Part shown: in pieces, positions 47,481 through 57,644 of the stretch
Layout of the letters: every line of letters begins with the position of its first letter
Position numbering within the stretch: the first letter of the stretch is position 1
NCBI RefSeq assembly: GCF_020193655.1
Contig: NZ_JADYVE010000009.1
Span: 62,001 to 126,000, forward strand
Direction: 5' to 3'
DNA: 64,000 nucleotides
Source of the DNA: Ensifer sp. IC3342
Lineage (GTDB): Bacteria; Pseudomonadota; Alphaproteobacteria; Rhizobiales; Rhizobiaceae
Position numbers and translations under genes: made by a program
The notes under the pieces: model-generated
What the model was told of the DNA's origin: nothing
Databases searched by the model: none
The model's input: the letters and a program-made list of their open reading frames with translations, nothing else

Positions 47481-48073
47481 CATCTCGCTACGCGGCGCTG
47501 CACGTTCAAGTTCAATCATTTCCTAGGACCCATTAAACCCAGCCCAACCAGGTCGCCGTTTCAGGATCATCCTCTTCATGACACTTTCTGCTAATAAGAC
47601 TACCGTCGAGGCGGAGAGCCCTCTCTCATTCGACAGATATGCCGCGAATACATCGACAATCTGCTTGTACTCTGTGCGCTCAACCGGGAGAGCAGCTGGT
47701 ATCCGCGGCGTGGATCGTTGCTATCCAAACAAAGCGTTTTGGAAACCCCCCGAACGGCGATAGAGAGAGCTGACTTCAACTGAAAGACAGAGGGCGAATG
47801 CCTTTCGCGAGCGCTGTTAGAGGTGGTCTGATGCCGATGAACGACCTTCGGTCAATCGGCTTATGACAGGGCCGGCGGAACGCGAGAAATTTGCGCCTTG
47901 GCGGCAGAAGACGTGATGTGCGGGATTCCAGTCACCGACCCGAGGCGCGCAGCGGAGGCGTAATCGCGCACGGTTTCCGATCGCTGCTTTCGGCGAAGAA
48001 CGCCCGCTTGCCTGCAAAAGTTCACAAAATCGTGCCACGAGGTCCGTAGGACCCAGTAAAGGATTTCATTTCC

Positions 48074-48787
48074 ATGGTCTTTTCCTGTTCGACGTTCATT
48101 CGCATCATCACCTCCACCGTCATGACCGCCATCGTGGGCGTGCAGCCTTCGACGGCGGATGATCTGTCCGCCCCGCAGCAGTGGCCGGGAACTCCCCTAT
48201 CACGCGTAGAAGCCCTTGCGGTTCTTCAGACTCTAAACGCGAATCTCCTCAGCAATGCCAGTGCGACGCTGACGCTCGATCGCTGGTGTGCGGCGCATAG
48301 GCTTGCACCAACGGGTTCTAAGATCGTAGCGAAACGTGTACAGGGCCATGACAAGCCAGCTGACCTTCATATTCGTGAATTGCTGAACGTCGGGCCGAAC
48401 GAGCCGATCGTCTATCGCCATGTCCGCCTAGCTTGCGGTGATCGCATCCTTTCGGAAGCAGACAACTGGTATCTGCCTGCAAGACTGACAGCCGAGATGA
48501 ACGAGGCGTTGAATACGACTGATATCTCTTTCGGTCGAGCCGTTCGGTCCTTAAACTTCACCCGAACCACCTTAACGGCCAAACTGCTTTGGTCCCCTCT
48601 CCCGGAAGGCTGGGACACGACAGCAGCATTACCGATGGCCGACTCAGGACCTTTGACGCTACCGCCGTTCCTTCTCGAACATCGTGCGGTGCTGAAGTTG
48701 CAAAATGGCACGCCTTTTAGTGCGTTGATTGAAAGGTATACGAACGATGTGCTCGATTTTCCGGTTCCGCAGCTACTTCCGCAATAA
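48074..48787 (+). CDS. Secreted chorismate lyase-like (UbiC/UTRA fold) protein
   Basis: A 237-residue protein with a signal peptide (cleavage likely after PSTADD or nearby). In the mature part LTLDRWCAAHRLAP, HIRELLNVGPNEPIVYRHV, ILSEADNWYLP and FGRAVRSLNFTRTTL resemble the UbiC/UTRA chorismate-lyase fold, where LL...RHV and E.WYLP line the ligand pocket. A secreted version cannot supply cytoplasmic quinone synthesis, so a periplasmic binding or unknown role is more likely. ATG 48074 has AAAGGA nine bases upstream. It is not in an operon. The fold assignment is by eye. Confidence 0.55.
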   Translation: MVFSCSTFIRIITSTVMTAIVGVQPSTADDLSAPQQWPGTPLSRVEALAVLQTLNANLLSNASATLTLDRWCAAHRLAPTGSKIVAKRVQGHDKPADLHIRELLNVGPNEPIVYRHVRLACGDRILSEADNWYLPARLTAEMNEALNTTDISFGRAVRSLNFTRTTLTAKLLWSPLPEGWDTTAALPMADSGPLTLPPFLLEHRAVLKLQNGTPFSALIERYTNDVLDFPVPQLLPQ

Positions 48788-48954
48788 AGCCTGATGGAAT
48801 GGCTGCCGACGGGCCGTTAGTTCGGATTCCGAGGTGAAAAGCCGGACGCCATTCGGAAAACACCGGATAGGATTCCGAGTGATTGCCGGGCAGTTTTGGA
48901 GCGCACCTCTAGACTGAGACAGAGAGAAAATGGAGGACATCTCCCATGTTGAGC

Positions 48955-49481
48955 TTACGCGGCTTTTCCATCTATCGTCTGCGTGAATGCTTCTGGTCGT
49001 ATTCTTCCGGGGGTTAACCAGTCGAGCGCCGTATGCTGCCGATACTGTTTGTATATGGTTTCGATGAACACCCCGATCCGTTTGCACGCGTAGGCCGCAT
49101 CCTTGTAGAGAGGCCACTCCTTGGCATTGCCGCGAAAGCGCGTCGTGCACCCTACGAGCCTGCCCGTTGCGCTGCCAAGGCCCAGAACGAGGTCGCTCGT
49201 CCAGTACCCCCCCCCCGAAATCGCACGGTCATCCGCCTCGACCGGGCGCTGGCCGACTGCGATCTCGGAAACAAGAAGCCCTGCCAGCAAGGCCGATTCC
49301 GCCCATCGACGAAATTGAGGGAAAACAGAACGTCGTTTGCGGCGGCGAATGACGGGACGGCCATCAGCGATCCGACAATGACGCACCTTGTAAGCTGACT
49401 GATGTGCGGCGTGCCAAAATCTTGCGGCGGCCGACGGCTGGCAACAATCCGCCCGGTCGCCCGCCCCGCGAGGAATAGCAT
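48955..49481 (-). pseudogene. Small exported-protein ORF split at a G10 tract
   Basis: Upstream of the tract one frame encodes a signal-peptide-like stretch (VIVGSLMAVPSFAAAND); downstream, another frame carries YWTSDLVLGLGSATGRLVGC and CKRIGVFIETIYKQ. The two meet at ten consecutive G on the minus strand (49207-49216). With 8 or 11 G they would join. A second frame (49386-48955) reads through the tract as it is and may be the real gene with its own hydrophobic segment (ALLAGLLVSEIAVG). I cannot name the family. Confidence 0.35.
49207..49216. repeat. Homopolymeric C10/G10 tract
   Basis: Ten consecutive C on the plus strand inside an ORF that switches frame here. Such tracts slip during replication, so the gene could be phase-variable; it could also mark decay or a sequencing error. 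Confidence 0.9.
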
Positions 49482-49595
49482 AGATCTTAAATGCTTGCTC
49501 TACATCCGGCTTTTAAACCCGGTTTAGTTCTGCAGCCAACCTCGCTGCCAGCGCGTTGAACTCGCTGAACGATAGTTTGTTGTTGATCATTACCT

Positions 49596-50072
49596 CTACA
49601 TCTGCCTGGAATTGTTCTTTTTAGGCCGCAGGGCGTACACGGCGGAACACTTGCGCGTTTCTTCGACTTCGCAATATGTCAGCTTGATGCCTGTGCCTTT
49701 GAGCTGCTGCGGGCCCACCACGAGCACAAGATGCTGCGCAATGTTTTCAGCAGTCGGATTGAACGGGACCAGTACGATGCCATCATCGAGCGTCGTCCCG
49801 TCACCCGTTTTGATTTTGTCGGTCAACACGTTGGCAACCGGGTCATGCTCCCACAGGAGCATCTTGTGATCCCAATTCTCTTCCAACCACATACAGAGCT
49901 TGCTCTTCATGTCGCTGAAGTCGATGACGCGCCCCACATTGTCGAGCTCATCAGCTTCGCAGGTGAAATGCACACGGTAGTTGTGCCCGTGCAGATGCCT
50001 GCACTTGCCTTCATGCCCGACAACGCGGTGTCCGCAACTGATATCGTGGTAGCGCTTCGCCTGCCAGCTCAT
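49596..50072 (-). CDS. queD: 6-carboxytetrahydropterin synthase (QueD/PTPS family)
   Basis: A 158-residue T-fold enzyme acting on dihydroneopterin triphosphate in the 7-deazaguanine (queuosine/preQ0) pathway. It shows [20 protein letters not shown] with the zinc-binding His residues, [16 protein letters not shown] and a [11 protein letters not shown] helix, then CEVEET with the catalytic Glu. Its start codon overlaps the stop of the truncated queC-like gene (ATGA). queE and queF are absent. It may be a second copy beside a chromosomal one, or serve a symbiosis-specific pterin or deazapurine. Confidence 0.88.
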   Translation of the reverse strand: MSWQAKRYHDISCGHRVVGHEGKCRHLHGHNYRVHFTCEADELDNVGRVIDFSDMKSKLCMWLEENWDHKMLLWEHDPVANVLTDKIKTGDGTTLDDGIVLVPFNPTAENIAQHLVLVVGPQQLKGTGIKLTYCEVEETRKCSAVYALRPKKNNSRQM

Positions 50073-50350
50073 ACGTCACCCCACAGTGATGTATAGTTCG
50101 CCGTTGTGGGCAGCACCATGCACCCTTCGCGCCATGCGCCCACGACCAGCGGGTCGGGAACTTCAGCTTCGAGAAATCCTTGGGCTCGCAGGACGTTTGA
50201 GTGGTTCATGTCTGTTGAAGGGTACCTCCCGTCATAGCTGGTGTGGCTGTATGCCAGCAACTTGTCACCCTTATCGGTGAGCAAGCTTCCGGCCCAGAAA
50301 AGACAGGTTGTGGAATCTTGCCCGCCAGAATGAACGACAAGGATTTTCAT
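50069..50350 (-). CDS. Truncated QueC-like protein
   Basis: 93 residues that start like QueC, the preQ0 synthase: [20 protein letters not shown] contains the PP-loop SGGxDST. The remaining 70 residues ([19 protein letters not shown], then [18 protein letters not shown]) do not look like QueC, and the zinc-binding Cys cluster is missing. The frame ends in perfect ATGA overlap with queD, which argues for a fixed, translated fusion rather than random decay. It cannot be a functional QueC by itself. Confidence 0.5.
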   Translation of the reverse strand: MKILVVHSGGQDSTTCLFWAGSLLTDKGDKLLAYSHTSYDGRYPSTDMNHSNVLRAQGFLEAEVPDPLVVGAWREGCMVLPTTANYTSLWGDV

Positions 50351-51529
50351 CAGGGTTACTCCATACGAAGGATTTTTTGAATTCGAAGTTGCAGCCTGTA
50401 ACTGTGTTGCACGCACGACTGCACACACGCTTGCAGGTTGATCCTCATTGAGCTGTAAGTACTGCTCGTCCATCGGCTGCAGGTAGATTGCGTACGCTTC
50501 TCAGGCGAATGTCTATTCACGCGCATCTAGGCTCCGGGATCACAAACCGAGGCGAACCACAGCAACCAGCGGCATGGACTTCGTTTATCTTGTCCGCGCC
50601 CAAAGGAACCGTAGCGGTGCTCCCGTCGGGAACTGCGGCTGAGGCGACCAAGACCGCCCCAGCTTTTCCTGGTCGGCGAGCTCGACGCAAGTGGGACTGT
50701 CATATGACGCACCTGGCCTTCCGCGCAGTTCGGGTTGCAGAAGGCGAATGCAACGGAGTTCACCCCGTGATGAAATGGCGCTGGCATTGGGTCGACAGCT
50801 TGAAACTAGGGCGAATTTCACTGGGGGCTATGGCACCTTCTGTAGTTATTCCTCGCTCCTGGTTCCGAAAATGCATTTGCCAGCGAGGAAGCAAGTAGCG
50901 AGCCAACAGAAAAAACACGTGAGAACAACATGTTGCGCAGACATCACCATGTCGTATGTCCGACAACCCGCGGGGGGTTATGTTGAGAAAGTGACTTCGA
51001 GAGCTGAGAGCGACGCCCAAGGTGGAAATGGATGATGGCGCCGATCACGTGGCATTGCGGGAACTCAATCGGCCGGCAGCGCCTTTAACCAAGCCACTCC
51101 ATCTCACCCATCATGTGTATCCGTGCACTCGAGAGCGCAGGCACCCGAACGTGTCAACCACGCTCACGCTCATGGCCGGGCCGCCGCCCTTGAACGATTC
51201 GAGCACACAACCGGTGGAGTCTGGGGATGCGGAATGAGAACGGATTTGAGATAATTGCTGAGCAGCGCGCGGTGAACGCGGCCCCGACGCTGGGTCGACC
51301 GGTATGCTCGATCGCTTGTGGTGACACCGTAACGGACGCTAGCCTTTCCAATCCGGAGATCTTGGCTAGAGCTGCAGATTGGCTGCCACCGCTGACGGCT
51401 GGTGAGCGGACTTGAGCGAGCAGGATCATTTACTTATGAGGCTTCGAGTGATGCCACACACGTTGCCTGCAAAAAAGCCGATCGACTGCTGAAAACCGCT
51501 GCAGTGGCAAGGCTTGCCGGCCTTCTTTC
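50351..51529. other. 1.2-kb region without a supportable gene
   Basis: Frames of 60-140 codons on both strands overlap one another and match nothing I recognise. No inverted repeats of an insertion sequence were noticed. Confidence 0.5.
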
Positions 51530-52342
51530 CTATACCCGTCCACACGAACCAAGCTTTTCCCATAACGAATCAATCGTGGACCGAGGAAGTTGCAGCCGAA
51601 AAACATCGGACAAGAGTCGCTGCAGTTCGGTCTTCGTTTTGATTGTTTCTGTTTCCTCAGTTTGGTTCCGAATCAAGCTGAAATCCTTGTTGAACAAGTT
51701 CGCAGTCCCTTCGGCTGTCAGCACGCTGATCATGAGGCTGGATGGAAACGGCGAACGGTCCCAGCGAGCGCAGATGAAGTTGGCGCCCTCGACATCTGAG
51801 GGCAAGGCGGTGGCTCGATCGAAACCATAAAGAGCGAACCATTCATTCCCGTTCTTGCGTTCAATGACGAGTTCTGCGCTGGCGGAATCAGCTCGCACAC
51901 GAAACACGTCACGGCCAGCTGTTTGCAGTTCCTCTGTATCGATCCGCAGCGGTTCAATCGGTGCTGGACCACCGAAGCCAGCGTCGGCGAGCCAGTCGAC
52001 GCCCTCGATGGTAACGATGAATGCCTGGTGTGTGCGTGGTCCACCCTCCGCTGCACCCATACGCACTCTGCCAAGGATGGGCTGGATCGTGAAACCGAGT
52101 GCTTCGAGCGCCAAGCCAAACAACTTGTTCAATTCGAAGCAGTACCCCCCTCGCCGGGCATTGATCAGTTTGGCCCAGATCGACTTCTCAGTCAGATTGG
52201 GTATATCACCCAATAACACATCGATGTTTTCAAAGGGAATCGCGTGCATTTGAGCCTGCTGAAGGGCAATAAGACCGTCTACCGTTGTCGGCACTCGAGC
52301 AAGGCCGATACGATTCCGATAGATCGCAATATTGAATGTCAT
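51530..52342 (-). CDS. nat: Arylamine N-acetyltransferase
   Basis: A 270-residue NAT that moves an acetyl group from acetyl-CoA to arylamines, hydrazines or arylhydroxylamines. The catalytic Cys is in RRGGYCFELN near residue 70, the His in RTHQAFIV near 105, and the Asp in WLADAGFGG near 120, all in place. IPFENIDVLLG near residue 35 is also conserved. AAGGAC lies upstream of ATG 52342. Single gene between uncoded DNA; 52343-52681 holds nothing I can support. It could detoxify plant or soil amines. Confidence 0.93.
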   Translation of the reverse strand: MTFNIAIYRNRIGLARVPTTVDGLIALQQAQMHAIPFENIDVLLGDIPNLTEKSIWAKLINARRGGYCFELNKLFGLALEALGFTIQPILGRVRMGAAEGGPRTHQAFIVTIEGVDWLADAGFGGPAPIEPLRIDTEELQTAGRDVFRVRADSASAELVIERKNGNEWFALYGFDRATALPSDVEGANFICARWDRSPFPSSLMISVLTAEGTANLFNKDFSLIRNQTEETETIKTKTELQRLLSDVFRLQLPRSTIDSLWEKLGSCGRV

Positions 52343-52681
52343 GGGATGTCCTTAACAGCTAGAATTCTTATCGTTGAACGCTCTGCCGGAAGGGGGATGA
52401 CGTCCCAGGGTCACGGAGCAGAGTACGGTGGCCATCTCCCTTATAGAAGTGAACGTGCCGACCACTCCGGAGCCATTCCTCGTGTTCGTACTGAACCGAA
52501 GCGGCCGTTCGAGCGCGGCAAAGTCCCCGTGATGCCGGAAAGTCGCGCATTGCTCGTACAGGGCACTAAACATCACGGTGCTGCGATAACGGGTACACAA
52601 AGGACTTCCGATCCACCGCGGATTGCAACAGTTCGTATCGAACTTCTCAGGCCTCCGCTCACGGTCACTCGCTGTGGCTCA

Positions 52682-54001
52682 CTACGACTGGTCGAGATAA
52701 GCGTCGAATGCGGCAGCTACAGTGCGAAGCAAAATGCGATGGCCATGCCGCACGCGGATGAAGCCATTCTCAACGTCTACTATCCCGTCGTCGGCCAGCA
52801 TTGCCAAGCGCTCAGCTGAATCGGGAAAATGGGTCCAATCAAATCCGTGGGCGGCACAGATTGCCGGTACATCGGCCTCGAGATCACACATCAGTCGCTC
52901 GATGATTGCGCCTCGGACGCGGTCTTCGCCGGTGAGACGGTAGCCCTTCGACGTTGCCAAGTGACTGGCTGCGATGTGCTGACTATAGCCGTCCAGCGCA
53001 GCTTCGTTCTCGACGTAACCCTCTCCAACACGTCCGATAGCCGACGCACCAAAGGCGATCAGGGTTTTGCAGGTGTCGGCAGAGTAACCTTGGGAGTTGC
53101 GCCGCAGGCGACCGTTTTTCTGAGCCAATGCGAGCTCGTCGTCCGGCAAGGCGAAGTGGTCGAACCCAATCTCTCGGTAGCCGGCGGCAACCAGCGTCTC
53201 GGCTACGGCCGCAGCTTGTTCGGCGCGAGCAGAGCTGTCCGGTAGCGCTGCCTTCTCGATGAGGCGCTGATGTTTATTAGAGGATGGCGCGTGAGCGTAG
53301 CCGAACACGGCAAGCCGCTGGGGGCGCATGGCTACCGCCATCGTTGCGGTCTCAACGCAGGACTGCATCGTCTGATTGGGAAGACCGTAGATGAGATCGA
53401 AGTTGATGCGGCTTATTCCCTGCTGGCGCAGGTATTCGACGGCAATCGCCGTTTGCCCCACACTCTGGATCCGATTGATCGCTTTTTGAACAATGGGGTC
53501 GAAACTCTGCACGCCAAGGCTCGCGCGGTTCACCCCGGCTGCTCCTAAGGCTTTGGCCATCTCCGCAGTGAACGTGCGCGGATCGATCTCCACGGCGATG
53601 GCGGTTTTTTGCCTGAATGCGAAGCGTCGGCGCAGAAACTCCATCAAGGCGAGGAATTCCTTTGGCTCAACGAGCGTCGGCGTTCCGCCGCCAAAGTGTA
53701 CGTCGCTCACGGGCAGCGACTGCTGCGTTAGCTCCGAGACCAAACGGATCTCGTCGCGCAGCGCCGCCACGTAATTTTGGATCGGCGCATCCCGCCGGGT
53801 GATGGTAGTGGGGCAGCCGCAATACCAGCACATCGACCGGCAGAACGGAATATGGATGTAGAGCGATACGGAATCGTTAGCCGGTAGGCCGCCCAGCCAT
53901 TCCCCATAAGTCTCCGCGCCGATCGCTGCGGAGAACTGCGGTGCGGTTGGATAATTGAAGTACCAAGGCGGGCTTGCCTCGCTATGTTTTGTCTCTAGCA
54001 T
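52682..54001 (-). CDS. hemN: Oxygen-independent coproporphyrinogen III oxidase
   Basis: A radical-SAM enzyme of 439 residues that decarboxylates coproporphyrinogen III to protoporphyrinogen IX without oxygen, for haem synthesis in microaerobic cells. The IHIPFCRSMCWYCGC segment provides CxxxCxxC for the 4Fe-4S cluster plus the extra Cys of true HemN; HFGGGTPT and SLGVQSFDP follow. The C-terminal HemN domain is present. A FixK/FNR-like site lies 54 bases upstream. Rhizobial bacteroids need HemN for haem of the high-affinity oxidase. Confidence 0.95.
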   Translation of the reverse strand: MLETKHSEASPPWYFNYPTAPQFSAAIGAETYGEWLGGLPANDSVSLYIHIPFCRSMCWYCGCPTTITRRDAPIQNYVAALRDEIRLVSELTQQSLPVSDVHFGGGTPTLVEPKEFLALMEFLRRRFAFRQKTAIAVEIDPRTFTAEMAKALGAAGVNRASLGVQSFDPIVQKAINRIQSVGQTAIAVEYLRQQGISRINFDLIYGLPNQTMQSCVETATMAVAMRPQRLAVFGYAHAPSSNKHQRLIEKAALPDSSARAEQAAAVAETLVAAGYREIGFDHFALPDDELALAQKNGRLRRNSQGYSADTCKTLIAFGASAIGRVGEGYVENEAALDGYSQHIAASHLATSKGYRLTGEDRVRGAIIERLMCDLEADVPAICAAHGFDWTHFPDSAERLAMLADDGIVDVENGFIRVRHGHRILLRTVAAAFDAYLDQS

Positions 54002-54054
54002 AGCCGTCTCTCATCCTGATGTTAGCTCCGTAACTGGCGCGCTCTTCCATGTCT

Positions 54055-54068
54055 CTGATCTATGTCAA
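54055..54068. promoter_or_regulatory. FNR/FixK-like site upstream of hemN
   Basis: On the minus strand TTGACATAGATCAG matches TTGAT-N4-ATCAA at eight of ten positions. It lies 54 bases before the hemN start codon. FnrN/FixK activation of hemN is well known. Confidence 0.6.
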
Positions 54069-54185
54069 ATGTTCCGTCGTGGCGGCGCAACTTGTATTCC
54101 GTCAAGCCGAGCAGCCTTCTCCATGGAGGCGTGCGCCGGCGCAGGTTATTGGCGCGGGATTTTCGGGCGCGACACCGGCGCAGAT

Positions 54186-55226
54186 TAATGAGACCTGTGC
54201 GCGGGTAGGTCTTCCGATTGAATTTGCTGTAATTTTCTCCGGATGGAAGGAAAAGGTTCGGTTGCGGGCATCGCCGCGTCCGCCTTGAGAAGGCGGCCGA
54301 TTGGATGGCGTGTTGTTTCGTGTGCTATCCGGCGGCAACGATCTTCAAACTTCGTTTGATGTTGTAGGCGATGGCGGTGAAGCGGATCTGCATGGCGGCC
54401 TTGGCAAGCCCGCGCCATCGCATGCGTCGAAGAGCATAGCTTCGCTTCCAGGTGCCTCGATCCGGCCACGAATGCGATGGATCGGCTGGTTCCGGGCATC
54501 GAGACGTGCCAGGGTTTCGGCTTCGTCGCGCCCCCACATGGCGGTAGCGATGACGCGCGGCGTGCCACCTTTGGCGCGCACCGCATCACCGAAATGGCTG
54601 CCTCGATAGGCGCTGTCGGCATAAACCTCGCCCGGATTGTCCGGCAAGGCATCAGGAGCGGCCTTGCCGTCATTGACGTTGGCCGGCGTGACGGCGATCT
54701 CCTCGACAAGGGCCGTATCGGCGTCGGCACCGACATGCGCTTTGAAGCCATAGAATCGCCTGTGCCTTGAACTGATCGGTTATCTGCTCGAACAGGACCT
54801 TATCCAAGCCATGCGCGACAAGGGTCCTGCGGAAACGAACAAAGGCGGGGCGCTCCGGGGTCGGCTCCGAGACCGAAAGCCACAGAAGCGCCGAAAGGAG
54901 GCGCGGTCGTCCAGTGCTTCGGCGAGCTTGACGTCGGACAGGTCGTACCAGACCGACAACAGCATCGCCCTGAACAACGCCAGCGGCGGCCAGGCAGGTT
55001 CGCCCTTGGCGGCACTGGAGATCATCCCGAGAGCGCCATCGATCGGTGCCCAGTCGATCAGTTTGACAAGCGCATCCAGCGAAGACGGTTTACCGCGTTC
55101 GAGGACAAAGCCGAACTTTTCCTGACCAATGCGCCGACGCCCCATCGCATCCCTCAATCCATTGTTCAGATCGATAGAATCACAGTCGTTCGCTTCGGTC
55201 CAGACACCCGCGCGCAGGTCTCATTA
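54186..55226 (-). mobile_element. Degraded IS5-family element with terminal inverted repeats
   Basis: About 1041 bases bounded by inverted repeats: TAATGAGACCTGTGCGCGG at 54186 onward, and on the other strand TAATGAGACCTGCGCGCGG ending at 55226, with one mismatch over 21 bases. The transposase (55157 to about 54325, minus strand) starts RRRIGQEKFGFVLERG and keeps WPPLALFRAMLLSVWYDLSD, a VYADSAYRG-like DDE segment and the tail IRFTAIAYNIKRSLKI. At least two frameshifts inactivate it. It inserted 117 bases upstream of the hemN site. Confidence 0.8.
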
Positions 55227-55518
55227 GGCATGACGTCGACTATACTTCATTTCAACGTTTTAACCCTTTTTAACTTTTTACCAGATGGAGAAGTTGTTAC
55301 TGGGCCTCGGCTGGACACGACCGGTTAGGCGACAGCGGCGCTCGTTAGTGTCTCGGTACTTCATTATTGATCGCAGCCAAGATCGGCTGGTCGGGTTGGA
55401 CGAGCAGTTCGATGCTGTGGGCAAGGCGGGGCCGCCTTCGAACGAGACCGCTGCGGCGGGCTAATCGCACTGCTCGCGAGGTGATGTGCAGGAAAACGCA
55501 GCAAACCAAGGGGAGAAA

Positions 55519-56343
55519 ATGAGCTTCGACGACGTGGACAGTATCGTTCGCACTGCCCTCCAGGCAATGCGACAGGGCCGGATCGGTTTTTCGCTACAGC
55601 AAGTGAATTGCGTCGATGAGCACCATGAAGTGTTTTATTCTGAATGTCTGGCGAGACTTGAACAACTCGACGGCACCGTGATCACCGCCGGCGAATTCTT
55701 GCCCGCCCTGGAAGCATCGGGGCATGCACCAGAATTGGATCGCCATATTTTGAACTTAGCCTTCGAATGGTTGTCCAACAGCGGGTCCGTACCGCTCGGA
55801 TGCAACGTCTCATCCTTGAACTTCTCCAGCAGAGAACGCCGGGCGATGCTCTTCGACCAACTCCATCGAAACCGGTCGCTTGCACCGCGACTGGTCTTGG
55901 AGATTACTGAGAGCGCGCCCGTCATACAGCAGTTCGGTGTTGCGGAATTCATTCAAGACATTCGGAATTTAGGTTACAGAGTTGCCATCGACGATTTTGG
56001 GACTGGTTACTCGAGTCCCGAAACCATTTTTTCGATGGCCGTCGACATTATCAAGATCGATGCTTTTTTCGCACAGTTGAGCAGGCGTTGTGAGGCTGAC
56101 CGCTTGTTACATCACATGGTAGGGTTGGCCTCCTGTGTGGCCCCGACGATCGTCGTTGAAGGGATCGAGACCTACGAGCAACTCACGCTGGCAAGAGCGG
56201 CTGGTGCCACCCATGTTCAGGGATATCTCCTGTCAGAGCCTACGCTGTGTCCGGTTTTTCGGGGATTGGCACATCCCGCCGCTTTGGTCAGCACAACCGC
56301 GCGTGGTTTGGGGGTGCCCTGCTTCACCAAGCTGTCGGCTTGA
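55519..56343 (+). CDS. EAL-domain cyclic-di-GMP phosphodiesterase
   Basis: A single EAL domain of about 274 residues. Catalytic and metal-binding residues are all visible: Glu in SECLARL (the EAL motif as ECL), Asn in GCNVSSLNF, Glu in VLEITES, the Asp pair in AIDDFGTGYSS, Lys in DIIKID, Glu in VVEGIET, and Gln in HVQGYL. An active enzyme is therefore likely. ATG 55519 follows GGGGAG by five bases; the earlier ATG at 55486 lacks such a site. No sensory domain or membrane segment is visible. A response regulator and hybrid kinase lie just downstream on the opposite strand. Confidence 0.88.
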   Translation: MSFDDVDSIVRTALQAMRQGRIGFSLQQVNCVDEHHEVFYSECLARLEQLDGTVITAGEFLPALEASGHAPELDRHILNLAFEWLSNSGSVPLGCNVSSLNFSSRERRAMLFDQLHRNRSLAPRLVLEITESAPVIQQFGVAEFIQDIRNLGYRVAIDDFGTGYSSPETIFSMAVDIIKIDAFFAQLSRRCEADRLLHHMVGLASCVAPTIVVEGIETYEQLTLARAAGATHVQGYLLSEPTLCPVFRGLAHPAALVSTTARGLGVPCFTKLSA

Positions 56344-56514
56344 CAAACCGCCGCCCTGCCTGCCCCAGATATGGTGTGTGTCGCTCAATTGAGAGCCGCT
56401 TGGGTGGAGACTCGTGCGCCATGCTGCAGGCCAGGATTGGCGTCACCCGAAATCGACGACCGAAGTAGGACCAAGGTTCCACTTCGAATTTTGCTCTGCA
56501 GGAAGGATCGAAGG

Positions 56515-57210
56515 TTACAATTCGCTGTATCGGTACCCAGAACCGCGAACAGTTTGAATGCAGGATCCGCTCTCCTCGCTCAGTTGCTTCAGTTTCTTTC
56601 GCAATCGACTGACATAAACATCGAGCGTCTTGTCATACGGGTCGAATTCGCGAAAAAAGACGATCTTGTACAGGAAAGACTTCGAACAATTTCGGTTTCT
56701 GTTTTTGTAAAGTGCTTCAATGATGCGTGCTTCCGCGTCCGTTAGCCGCGTTTCGCTCCCACTACATGCCAAGACTCTTCTTTGGAGGTCGCAGATCACG
56801 TGCCCGAAAGACACCAGCTCCTTTCGTTCCTCCACCGGCCGTTCGGACCTGTGCGTCACGAGCCTCCTCATTCGGGCGTGTAATTCCCGGACATGAAACG
56901 GCTTCATCATGTAGTCGTCTGCGCCGAGGTCAATTGCATCGGCGCGACTGTCGCCGGTTCCCGCCCCGGAAATCAGAATAAGCGGAACATTTGTGTTTCG
57001 CCGGATGGCTCGCAATATTTCGATCCCGTTGCCATCCGGGAGGTTTACATCGATGACAATCCCGTCAAAGTAATCGATCTCACAGCTGTGTACGATGTGC
57101 GCAGCCTGTTTGCAGGTCGACAGAAACCGAAGGCGATCGGAGGGGACCGGCCACGCAATGCGAATCGTTTCGGCCATCAACGGATCGTCTTCGATAACAA
57201 GTATATCCAT
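56515..57210 (-). CDS. OmpR/PhoB-type response regulator
   Basis: 231 residues: a receiver domain (MDILVIEDDPLMAETIRIA; phospho-Asp in IVIDVNLPDGNG; conserved Lys in YMMKPF) and a winged-helix DNA-binding domain (LTDAEARIIEALYKN, then LDVYVSRLRKKL and IQTVRGSGYRYSEL). ATG 57210 matches the start of the receiver fold; the open frame extends to 57366 but the extra part is basic and not conserved. The hybrid kinase gene on the same strand is 434 bases upstream and is the likely partner; that gap (57211-57644) holds no gene I can support. Confidence 0.92.
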   Translation of the reverse strand: MDILVIEDDPLMAETIRIAWPVPSDRLRFLSTCKQAAHIVHSCEIDYFDGIVIDVNLPDGNGIEILRAIRRNTNVPLILISGAGTGDSRADAIDLGADDYMMKPFHVRELHARMRRLVTHRSERPVEERKELVSFGHVICDLQRRVLACSGSETRLTDAEARIIEALYKNRNRNCSKSFLYKIVFFREFDPYDKTLDVYVSRLRKKLKQLSEESGSCIQTVRGSGYRYSEL

Positions 57211-57644
57211 GAACCCAGGTTGCCTTCGATCTGCTGTAACCGCGCGACGTGCCTCTCTCGCCAGTGTCCCGCAGGTAGGGAGCCTGGATTGCTCTTGAGA
57301 GTCGCCGCCGTGATGCGCGATGACCCGCACCGCCATGGCAAGCCACCTCCCTGACGAGTGCTGCAAGCGGGTTGTCTGCCGAAACGGCTAAACCACTCTC
57401 TGGGAAGATCTTCGCCCGCCATGCTTCATGTACCCTCGCAGAACGCGCATCCCGTAGTGTGTCGAGGCGGTTTGGTCCCGAGGCACGTTTCCACTCCGCC
57501 CCTTTATGCCGCGAGTTGCTTAATTGCCACCTCTTTAACGTGCTTTTACGCTTTTTTACTTTTGCTTAGGCTTCGGCAAGTTTTGGGCGGGCGCCCCCTG
57601 AGCGCAAGCACAGGCGGCTCAGAGCTTATACGCCCCCCAACGCC

